Shown here piece after piece: positions 1-9,209 of a DNA stretch of 64,000 bases; the stretch's first letter is position 1, and each line of letters begins with the position of its first letter. This DNA comes from Viola odorata (taxonomy: Eukaryota; Streptophyta; Magnoliopsida; Malpighiales; Violaceae). Location of the stretch: the NCBI GenBank assembly GCA_963691705.1, contig OY829537.1, positions 37,513,514-37,577,513 on the forward strand. Direction: 5' to 3'. The notes below the pieces were generated by a model. That model saw only the letters and a list, made by a program, of their open reading frames with translations. It made no database searches and was not told where the DNA came from. A program made the position numbers and the translations under genes.

Positions 1-961
1 AGAGTGCAAGTTTTTCTTGCGATTTTGGTGCCGTTTGAACGAAGGATGGAGGCTTGTATTTATAGCCACAGATCGCATGGCTTGTCGGACGCGGTGCTAT
101 GCGTGGTCGTGCACTAGCGGGTCTACGGTGGTCGTGATGATTGTGGATGGGACAGGAAACAACTGGAGCAGGCTAGGACACGACGGGAGCAGGCTGCTTG
201 GTGGCCTGCTCCGCTGCCTCTTCACGTCCATGGTGCGCATGCACCATGGCTTGATAATTAGTCAATCATTGATCTGGTTGACTTTACTTGGTTGACCAGA
301 ACAACGGTTGAGATCAAGTTGACTTTTACCTTATTTAAATAGCCTCGAGCCGATTCCTGCGAGTAAACGTTCTGACTTTTCGATCCGAAGGTACCGACGC
401 GTAGAGAAAAATGCGACGGGTTTAACCGTCTACAGCGAATAATGAAAATTTTCCATTTAACGTGTTTATTTTCTCGTTCAAAAATGTGAAACGTTCGGAC
501 GGAAAAATAATGACGTTACGCCGAAAATTACACTAAACGTTGTAGACCGTTGCGAGCGGAAAAAAAGCTAGCAACTAGTTGATGGAAAACATTTCAAAGT
601 CAAGCTATTGTCCGAGCGAACTTACTCGGGTCCAATAAAAGCTCGAATGAAAATAATAATAAAATAATAAAAATACTAAATAATGCGCTAAAAAACTAAA
701 ATTCCTAAAATTCATGTGATGACCTAAAATGAAGAAAAAACTAGCAAACGACTGTCGGATAGTTAAAAATGTGATCTTTAAGGCTAAAAGTAAAAATAAA
801 AATGTGATTTCGAAAGCTGACGATGCTAACGATGATGGTAAAATGCGATGAAACACTTAAAAATGCTAGCAACAGTAAACCAACTGAAAATACCAGTAAA
901 TTAACTAAATAACAGAAATGCTAAAATTAATTAAAACGGCGTCAAAATTCGGTTATCAACA
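1..961 (+). mobile_element. Element A, 5' LTR (3' portion; start lies outside the window)
   Basis: About 950 bp here match the end of the LTR at 6876-10186 and the duplicated copy at 10579-11567. The match includes a TATA-like tatttata box near 57 and a common terminus TATCAACA at 954-961. Sequence after 961 differs from that after the other two copies, which marks the LTR/internal boundary. The copy differs from the 3' LTR by scattered substitutions and a deletion of about 30 bp near 790. There is no coding content; the short ORFs are incidental. The lineage (Tat/Ogre-like) is inferred from the long LTR and the TGTCGCGCCCC start of the partner LTR. Confidence 0.8.
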
Positions 962-1059
962 GTTGCCCCCTTTTTACTGTCTTATCGAAGTATTTGATAA
1001 GCAGTAAAGACGGTTGCCCCTCCATATCTGAATTTTGGCGACACAGTGGGTCTTACCTC

Positions 1060-1215
1060 AAGCTTACAGTGATGGTGTCGCTCTGGGAGGAGGTAGGTCG
1101 TTGCTGTCGCTCTGGGAGGAGATATTGTCGTGGATGTCAGTCTTATGGGATAATTTTGATGTTGTCGCTCTGGGAGGAGATAATCATTGATGTCACTCTG
1201 GCAGGAGGTATGCTT
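1060..1215 (+). repeat. Short direct repeats (GTCGCTCTGGGAGGAG family)
   Basis: Four imperfect copies of a unit built around tcgctctgggaggagat/gta, spaced 30 to 60 bp apart. They lie just inside the 5' LTR boundary and just before the large minisatellite. Non-coding. Confidence 0.6.
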
Positions 1216-1227
1216 TAAATTCTAGTC

Positions 1228-2575
1228 TGGGCGAGGCTATCGCATTGCTAGATGCTGGTATGAAAAATGAGGTTGCATGTCCGTGCGAGGCTATCGCTCT
1301 TCGGACGCTGATGTGAAAATGTGAAGCAAGGTCCGTGCGAGGCTATCGCTCTCCGGATGTTGACGTGGCAATGTGAAGAAGGTCCGTGCGAGGCTATCGC
1401 TCTCCGGATGTTGACGTGGCGATGTGAATGAGAGTCCGTGCGAGGCTATCGCTCTCCGAACGTTGACGTGGCAATGTGAATGAGAGTCCATGCGAGGCTA
1501 TCACTCTCCGGATGTTGACGTGACAATGTGAATGAAGGTCCATGCGAGGCTATCGCTCTCCGGATGTTGACGTGGCAATGTGAAAAAGGTCCGTGTGAGG
1601 CTATCGCTCTCCAGATGTCGGCCTGGCAATGTGGAGAAGGTCTATGCGAGGCTATCGCTCTCCGGATGTCGGCGTGGCAATGTGGAGAAATGTCCGTACG
1701 AGGCTATCACTCTCCGAATGTTGACGTGGTAATGTGGATGAAGGTCCATGCGAGGCTATCGCTCTCCAAACGTTGACGTGACAATGTGAAAAAATGTTCG
1801 TGTGAGGCTATCGCTCTCCGGATGTCGGCATGGCAATGTGGAGAAGGTCCGTGCGAGGCTATCACTCTCCGGATGTCGGCGTGACAATGTGAAGAAATAT
1901 CCGTGCGAGGCTATCGCTCTCCGAATGTCAGCGTGGCAATGTGGATGAAGGTCCGCGCGAGGCTATCGCTCTCCGGATGTTGACGTGGTAATGTGAAGAC
2001 ATATCCGTGCGAGGCTATCGCTCTCCGGATGTTGGTGCTGAAAATGTGGATGAAGGTCCGTGCGAGGCTATCGCTCTCCGGATGTTGATGCTGAAAATGT
2101 AGTTACACGACCGTGCGAGGCTATCGCTCTCCGGACGCTGGTGCTGAAAATGTAGTTACAGGACCATGCGAGGCTATCGCTCTCCGGACGCTGGTGCTGA
2201 AAATGTAGTTACACGACCGTGCGAGGCTATCGCTCTCTGGACGCTGGTGCTGAAAATGTAGTTACACGACCGTGCGAGGCTATCGCTCTCCGGACGTTGG
2301 TGCTAAAAATGTAGTTACATGACCGTGCGAGGCTATCGCTCTCCGGACGCTGGTGCTGAAAATGTAACTACACGACCGTGTGAGGCTATCGCTCTCCGGA
2401 CGCTGGTGCTGAAAATGTAACTACACGACCGTGCGAGGGTATCGCTCTCTGAACGCTGGTGCCAAAAATATAACTACACGACCATGCGAGGCTATCGCTC
2501 TCCAGACGCTGGTGCTGAAAATGTAACTACACGACCGTGCGAGGTTATCGCTCTTAGAACGCTGGTGCTGAAAGT
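1228..2575 (+). repeat. Minisatellite, about 52-bp unit, roughly 26 copies
   Basis: The core gcgaggctatcgctctccgg recurs every 50 to 53 bp (for example at about 1285, 1337, 1388, 1440 and 1492). Two sub-families are visible. The first half has linkers of the gttgacgtggcaatgtgaa type; the second half has linkers of the cgctggtgctgaaaatgta type. Most substitutions are C/T or G/A, which suggests decay by deamination of methylated cytosine. ORFs across the array are artefacts of the repeat. It is not a CRISPR array because adjacent units touch and have no unique spacers. Confidence 0.9.
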
Positions 2576-2695
2576 ATAGTCACTCAAGGAGGAGTTATTT
2601 AGATATGCAGAAAAGTAGTCGCTCAAGGAGGAGTATTTTTAGATAGACAGAAAAGTAGTCGCTGAAGGAGGAGTAATAATTATGCAGAAATGTAG
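2576..2695 (+). repeat. Tandem repeat, about 45-bp unit, three copies
   Basis: Three adjacent copies of a unit containing gctcaaggaggag and atgcagaaaagtag follow the minisatellite directly. No coding function is seen. Confidence 0.6.
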
Positions 2696-2819
2696 AATTA
2701 TGTAAATGAGAGTTGTAACGTACCTTCGCTCGGATATTGATTGACGGTAACATACCTTTGCTCTGATGTTGATTCGATGACTGTTTATGAATTTTCAAGA
2801 TATGGTGTTGGGACGTGAC

Positions 2820-3110
2820 CGTATGAACTGAAATGGAGAGTGGTTGATCGTGAGGGAGCGTGATCTACCACATGAAGTTGATTTGAATGTGAAGGAGCGT
2901 GATCCACCGCACGAAGTTGATTTGGGAGTGGTAACATACTCCATTGGATTTTGATGAAAATCCAAGATGGTGAGGGCTTTACAACGATGTTGTCATCGAA
3001 GACCTAATTGAGGAGTGGTGACGTTCTCCATTCGATGTTTGATTGGATTTTGATGAAAATTCAAGGCGAGGGCTTTACAACGATGTTGTCATTGAAGACC
3101 CATGGTTGAG
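2820..3110 (+). repeat. Diverged direct repeats
   Basis: Two pairs of direct repeats: ggagcgtgatccaccgcacg-like units near 2855 and 2890, and a roughly 90-bp pair containing gagggctttacaacgatg near 2970 and 3063. Non-coding internal sequence of element A. Confidence 0.55.
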
Positions 3111-3808
3111 GTTTCACTAGAGCATATCTGTGTCCTGCAAATTGAAAGGAAGCAAATACAAAGCAGCAACAGATAGAAAAAGCAATTGACCTATGTGAGA
3201 ACTATCAAATATTCCTATATTTAACCCATGGCTTGCCCCTAAGTTTTTGTTTGGAATGAAAATGATTTCTTTGTTTAAGAAAATAAATTCAAGCCTTTTT
3301 TCTCATTTTTGGATAAAAATGTTCGTTCAGTTTTCGTTATATGAACGTGATTGATTCAAGTCTAGATAACGTCTACGTCTTGTTCAAAAAATAACGACCT
3401 TAAGGACAAGACTTTCCCACAATTTGCAGCCGTAAGAAATCCTCGCCTGATATTAGTGTTTGCAATCACGCTTTGAAAAAGGTTGTGTTTTATGCTCATA
3501 AAGATGCAACTAACATGATACATAATTTCAATTCGCAATGTCAATCCGAGTGAATAGACTTCAAATGAAGATGCACATGCATGGCATTCTAATAATCGAT
3601 AGGACTTTTACGGAAAATAATGAAAGAACATAAAATGTCCGGAAGGAAGCTGGTTTTGGAAAAGATGTGTTTGATTTTTGATGAGTTGGAAGGTTTTCTG
3701 ATGAGTGACGCTTTGTTGATTGGCCCTGATGAGGGCAAGGTGCGCGAGTTCTTTCGCCTTTTGCTGGGGATGCTTTCTTGACAGAGTTGATTATGGTTCT
3801 TTATTTTA

Positions 3809-4368
3809 GGATTTTTCTCGCGCTCAGTAGTGAACTTCATGGCAGGTTGCAAAACAACTGTATCGAATATTGTCATGTCCTTAGTTGTATTGTTAACTTT
3901 GGAAGTCATAACGCCACTGTTTGAGTATACTCTGAATGCTATACTTGCCTCCATCATAATATCTGCTGTGGTCAGCCTAGTCGATGTGGATGCAGTAATC
4001 CTAATATGGAAGATCGATAAATTCGATTTTGTGGCATGTATGGGAGCTTTCTTCAGTGTGGTGTTTTTTACAGTTGAGATCGGGCTCTTAGTTGCAGTAA
4101 GACACTATACAGAATCTTTAAAATCTCATGTTTTTGGGTTGGTGCTATTATCTGTCTCTTAATTTTTACAATAACAGGTCTCAATATCTTTTGCTAAAAT
4201 CCTGCTACAAGTGACAAGGTCTAGGACTGCTTTACTAGGAAAACTACCAAGGACTACAGTTTACAGGAACATCCAGCAATATCCTAAAGCAACAAAAGTT
4301 CCAGGGATTTTGATTCTTAGAGTTGATTCTGCAATTTAATTTTCCAACTCCAATTATGTAAAGGAGCG
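3809..4368 (+). pseudogene. Captured sulfate transporter (SULTR) gene fragment
   Basis: Two exon-like blocks translate to segments typical of plant proton/sulfate symporters. Block one (3809-4096) contains FSRSVVNFMAGC, NAILASIIISAV and LIWKIDKFDFVACMGAFF, which in the family cover late membrane spans. Block two (4178-4368) contains the YRNIQQYPKA segment leading into the STAS domain. Between them is an 81-bp sequence with GT...AG ends (4097-4177), an apparently retained intron. A TAA replaces the Tyr codon after DSAI in block two. Upstream ttttag at 3803-3808 and downstream GT at 4369-4370 look like the neighbouring splice sites. It is therefore a genomic, not cDNA-derived, fragment inside element A, truncated at both ends and not functional. 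Confidence 0.85.
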
Positions 4369-4479
4369 GTAATTACAAACATATTCTTCTCCAACTTCTC
4401 GGGATTTGACTGCATATGGTGGAGAGTATTCTAACTCTCGATACTAATAATGGTGAGCTCTTTGATCCTTGTTGTGGCT

Positions 4480-4690
4480 GCTTTCCGGTCGGCCAGGGGC
4501 CCTTTTCTTGAGTCTTTACTGGGGAGTGTCGTCGCCGTTCTTTTTGCGACTTACTACTTGAGTTGGCCTTGGGCCCTTTTCTTCTCGTGTCCTTACTAGG
4601 GATGCTTGCTTTGAGATTTCTCGAGTTGGCCTTGGGCCCTTTTTCTCGAGTCTTTACTGGGGAATGTTTTCTTCGAGTTTTCTCGAGTTT
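4480..4690 (+). repeat. Imperfect repeats (GAGTTGGCCTTGGGCCCTTTT family)
   Basis: Three to four imperfect copies of a unit combining ttgggcccttttct and cgagtctttactgggg. The antisense ORF here is Lys/Arg/Ser-rich low complexity and is not treated as a gene. Confidence 0.55.
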
Positions 4691-4790
4691 AGTTGTCCCC
4701 GGGCTGTGCTTGCTTCGGCTCTTCGATTGTTTGTATTCTTCGAATGTCTCTAAGCATTTCTCTCTTCTTTTTCTCTTCTTTTTCTCTATT

Positions 4791-4814
4791 CCCCCCCCCC
4801 CCCCCCCCCCCCCC
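4791..4814 (+). repeat. Homopolymer run of 24 C
   Basis: An uninterrupted C tract, preceded by a pyrimidine-rich ttctctttttct stretch. Its length may be unreliable in the assembly. Confidence 0.9.
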
Positions 4815-5559
4815 TTTTGATTTGATTTGAAATGCAACAGAGCAGAGCAAGCACAACCTTTGTCTTGATCTCTTCTCGTTTTGGCTTAAAGCCTCGGCCT
4901 TCATCTTCGGGTATTTGGTCTTTCTTCAGTGATGGCTCTCAGCGATCTTTCGGTGACCTTTTCCGTCTGCTTCGCCGTGAACTTGAACTTGGCATGCTTT
5001 TATTTTCGGCTGACAATTTTAGCTGAGACTGCTCCTTGGCTCCCGGGGTATGAGTGATAGTGAAGGTTTTGGTAGGAGTGATGGCATATGTGGTGGAAAG
5101 AGGGAAGAAATGAAAAAATGGAGAAGATCGTAAAAGTCCCACGTCATTTTATTGCTATCCCATGTCTAATTGCACATGTACCCTGGATATTATGCAAATT
5201 CAACTAGTACCTAGTCAGGCACTTACACTCGTGAAAGGATAAGGCGCGATGGCTCGATAATGCTGACAGGGATTTGTCTGTGACTGCTTACGTCGGAGCA
5301 AACCGTGGATATAAGAGCTAACAAACAAGATCATGTATGTTTCATATAATTTCTAATGAACGCACAAGTCATCCGTGTCGTGATAAAGTGATGAATATGC
5401 TAGAAAAAAAAGTTCAAAACGTGGGATTTTTGTTTTCCCCTTTACTTCCTTTTCTTTTTTCTTTTTTTTTTAGCCCAAGTTACACATGTATAAAGAGAAA
5501 CATTTTGAGAAAACTAAGGATTTTAGCCAACATGACGCACGCACTCTTGCAATAATGTA

Positions 5560-5890
5560 AATAGTGGAAAAAATTGCAAAAATGTAAATTGCGAATACAT
5601 AAATTACAGAAACGTAAATTGCGAAAACGGAAATTGCAAAAATGTAAAAGGACAACTTCCCTGAAAAATGAGCTCTGACATTTTTTGACACCTTCTTTTA
5701 GTCGTAACTTCATTCGCTTGCCCTCAAGTTTACTACGGAAATGTAAATTGGGACAACCATAATTTACAGAAACGTAAATTGCGAAAGGGAAAATTGTAAA
5801 CATAAAGGACAACTTCCTTGAAAAATGAACTTTGACATTTTTCAACGCCTTCCTTTGGTCGTCACTTCATTCGCTTGCCCCCAAGTTTAC
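5560..5890 (+). repeat. Direct repeat of about 165 bp, two copies
   Basis: The block ending in the cattcgcttgcccccaagtttac-type sequence occurs near 5640-5730 and again near 5800-5890. Each is preceded by arrays of short gaaaatgtaaattgcg-like units. No gene is evident. Confidence 0.65.
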
Positions 5891-6114
5891 AAGTCTCATT
5901 GCACTGAAATGAAGAGACAGTTAAATAGTAAATTCATAGGGAAAAGGTATCCCGAGATGTTGAATTTAAAATTAACGAAAGATAGAATAATTGAAAAGAA
6001 CACGTGGGTTGCCTGCCACGAAGCGCCCTTGTTTATAGTCGTAGGCTCGACTATTGGCGAAGCTTCCTTCCGATCAAGATTGGCGGAAGTGGGGAGGTGA
6101 ATCATCGTATTAAA

Positions 6115-6395
6115 TTTTTGACAAAAAATGGGGGTGTAAACTGCCGCACAAAATTTTGACAAAAAGTGGGGTTTGAATCGCCACAAAAAATTTGACGAAA
6201 AGTGGGGGTTTGAATCGCCACACAAGATGGAAACGTGGGGTTTAAACCAGCCACACAATTTTTGAAATGTGGGGTGTGAACCGCCACACGATTTTTGAAA
6301 GGTGGGGTGTGAGCCGCCACACGATTCTTTGAAAAGTGGGGTTTAAACCGCCACACGATTTTTGAAAGGTGGGGTTTAAACCGCCACGCGATGTT
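6115..6395 (+). repeat. Tandem repeat, about 38-bp unit, seven to eight copies
   Basis: The unit gtggggtttaaaccgccaca plus a variable cgatttttgaaa-like linker recurs through the interval. The core gggtttaaaccgcc is close to an inverted repeat. Overlapping ORFs on the minus strand come from the repeat. Confidence 0.8.
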
Positions 6396-7337
6396 TTTTC
6401 TTCAAATAACCCCGAAGGAAAAATTACGAAAAAATGGAAATCATGGTAACAAGGTAAATAGAGCCACGACAAGACAAATATGATCATGATGCATGTGCTG
6501 GGGCTCTAATTCTGACTTTTCTAACTGGCTTGAACGGTTCCCGGATGATACCATCAAAAGGTCCCTAAAGTGTCGTCCAGTGTCCCGATTCCTTGCGAAA
6601 TCGTGTAACCTTTCGACTGCCTTTAGGGGTTCATCCAAGTTGGGATTGGTGAACACTACCCAGGACATGTGTCCTAGGGCGTCACTACTACCCTCCTAAT
6701 TTGGTAATTGTCCCCTGGGTGTAGGGCGCTATGAAATGCATATGACAATTGATAAAGCAAATAAACGAACAGACCAGCAATTGATCAAAGCAAATAAATA
6801 AATAAACAAACAAAACACCTCTCTAACAAGATAAAACCGGCTCCGACCCTAAAGTCCCTAGTGAAGTCGCCAAACTGTCGCGCCCCACGAAAATTACGAA
6901 AAAATAATTCGCGAGTGTGCAACGAAATTTGGGACCTTACAATACTCAGCGTAAACAGACGCCTCGCAACATGCAATGAAGTCACCACCCTAATTTTGTT
7001 GCTAGGTTTAGGGAACCTTAATCGTCATGGCATAAGAAATATAATAAGTAAAACAACTAAAGGAACAAAAAAAGGGTCTGGACCCCAGACAAAGGTTCGG
7101 GGTCGTATTATGGTCTCGGGAAGGTCTTAGGCACCCTAGTCACATCCGAAAATGGTTACCGGTTGATGAGAGAGGTGTTTAAAAAAGTGTTTGATAAAAT
7201 GCGTTTTGGAAAAGGGGGCCCTCAGAGGAATCGTCACTTTAGCCTTTTCTATGATCGTGACCGTTCAGGAATAATAAAAAGATCTTTCGGACGGGGTTAC
7301 CGTTTATCAAGATCGATCGATTATTCCTGACCGTAAC

Positions 7338-7665
7338 GTGATGGGACTGAATTTTATGTAAGACTAAATGAGCGCCCTCTATGTCATCATCAGGCCATGC
7401 ATGATTAAACTAATTACTACGTGATTCTATCACGGATAGCTTTAGCAGAGTACAGATTAAATGAAAGGCTTTTGAAATGATAAACTAGGGTGGGATCGAA
7501 AGTGATGGGACTGAATTTTATGTAAGACTGAATGAGCGCCCTCTATATCATCATCGGGCCATGCATGATTAAACTAATTACTATGTGATTCTATCATGGA
7601 TAGCTTTAGCAGAGTACAGATTAAATGAAAGGCTTTTGAAATGATAAACTGGGGTGGGATCGAAA
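7338..7665 (+). repeat. Tandem duplication, 164-bp unit, two copies
   Basis: Unit one (7338-7501) and unit two (7502-7665) both begin gtgatgggactgaattttat and end in gggtgggatcgaaa. They differ by only a few substitutions, so this is a recent internal duplication within the U3 of the element A 3' LTR. Confidence 0.9.
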
Positions 7666-7949
7666 GTCTCCATGTACATGCAGTCAATGTAAGCGAGAAT
7701 TTAAAATCACATGAATATGGCATTTTAAGCAAATCTTTAAACACGTTGTTCATGTGGGTTGATTTTAATTCTAGCAATTCTATAGATCATGCGTAGGATT
7801 GATATTTACGAAAAGCGTCGAATAAATAAAAAGGAATCGAAAGGCGTACTTTCGAAAGAAGCTTGAAATTAAAACCTACAAAGTGAGAGTGTTAGCGATA
7901 GCTCGAGAAATAAATAAACAATTTTTATGAGTGCGAAAATTTAATGACA

Positions 7950-8245
7950 GTTGATTGCATACGTAAAATGATGGATTTTACGCATACGAGAATTAAATGC
8001 TGAGTTTGATAAGTGTAGGAAAATAAATGATGACAGTTGATTGCATGCGAGAAATAATGGATTTGACGCATACGAAATTTAAATGCTGAGTTGATTGCAT
8101 GCGAAAAATGATTTATTTGATGCATACGAAATTTAAATGCTGAGTTGATTGCATGCGAGAAATGATTGATTTGACGCATACGAAATTTTAAATGCTGAGT
8201 TGATTGCATGCGAGAAATGATTGATTTGACGCATACGAAAATTAA
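7950..8245 (+). repeat. Tandem repeat, about 55-bp unit, five copies
   Basis: The unit ttgattgcatgcgagaaatg followed by attgatttgacgcatacgaaa and attaaatgctgag recurs through the interval, within U3 of the element A LTR. Confidence 0.8.
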
Positions 8246-8274
8246 ATGTTGTTGTGAAAAGTGCAGAAAAATTA

Positions 8275-8580
8275 AATGTTGTTGACGATTTACAGGGAAT
8301 TAAAACGGTTGATGATTTGCAAAAAAACAAAACAGGTTGATAAGCCAGAAAATAAAACAATTGATATTGCAGAAAATAAAACAGTTGATGTTGCGGAAGA
8401 ATTTCCAGCAGCTTGCAAAAAATTAAAGCAGTTGATGTTACGGAAAATAAAACAATTGATATTTGCAGAAAATAAAACAATTGATATTTCCCGAAAATAA
8501 ACAGTTGATGTTGCGGAAAATAAATAGTTGATGTTGCGGAAGAATTTCCAGCAGCTTGCGAAAAATTAAAGCAGTTGATA
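8275..8580 (+). repeat. Short tandem repeats (GAAAATAAAACAGTTGATGT family)
   Basis: About ten imperfect units of 24 to 30 bp containing aaaataaaacaattgatatt-like sequence. A longer block containing gcggaagaatttccagcagc occurs twice (near 8392 and 8535). Non-coding LTR sequence. Confidence 0.7.
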
Positions 8581-9209
8581 TTTATGAAAATTAAAATGCG
8601 GCCGACCATGTAGGCGGTAAAATGAATGATTAAATTTAAAGTGCGAATAATTTAAACAGTTGATAATACGAAAAATAATCATACGAAGCATACGAATTAT
8701 TTTTACGAAAAAGCGTGATCCGAAATCTCAGAAAGAATTGAAAATGGGTTGGGCCCAATTAAAAAAGAAAGAAAAATGAAATGGGCCAGGAATAGTGCCT
8801 GGCCCAAGGAAAATATTGAAACGGCCCATCACCCTTACACAAGTGAACAGTGCCGAAGCATGGCACTGTTCATCATCATTTTCCTTGGTCGTCAGCGCTA
8901 CTGCCGGCGGCCAAGCTCCGGCTAGCCTTATCCGTTTCTCGCGACCTTCGTACCAAGACGCTCGTCTCCTCGACGGCGTCTCGACCGTACGAAACTCAAA
9001 TTTTATTTCAAAACACACTGAGTTTAATTTCAAAAAAATGAAAAACCGTTAATTATCGAAAACTAATTAATTCGCACAATCTAGCTAACGATTTTTAAAA
9101 TTGAAAGTATGTATTTAATCTACATCATGCACATGAATTAATGGCACAACAACAAACAATTAATCTCTTCAAAACGAAGCCCAACGATTTAAAGAAGAAA
9201 AATGCTTAA

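Larger units (their letters stand above)
962..6875 (+). mobile_element. Element A, internal region without polymerase genes
   Basis: This 5.9-kb region lies between two LTRs. No gag, protease, reverse transcriptase, RNase H or integrase motif was found in any frame, so the element must be non-autonomous. It is a mosaic of tandem repeats, a captured host-gene fragment (3809-4368) and low-complexity DNA. Stretches such as 3120-3800 and 4830-5550 show nothing I can assign. The 6400-6875 segment ends with a short sequence that runs straight into the TGTCGCGCCCC start of the 3' LTR. No classical polypurine tract is visible there. Confidence 0.7.

Noticed and set aside
17..295. ORFs repeated at 9221-9487 and 10590-10868
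   Set aside because: They recur only because the LTR sequence recurs; frames differ by indels between copies and the region overlaps the LTR promoter and leader.
1228..2575. Array of regularly spaced repeats that could suggest CRISPR
   Set aside because: Units are contiguous and similar along their whole length, without unique spacers, and the context is a plant retrotransposon.
4373..4904. Minus-strand ORFs with poly-Gly and Lys/Arg-rich sequence
   Set aside because: Produced by the poly-C run and short repeats; no conserved protein and no codon structure.
5470..6487. Minus-strand ORFs rich in Phe/Asn/Pro
   Set aside because: They translate tandem repeats in several frames at once and have no recognised similarity.
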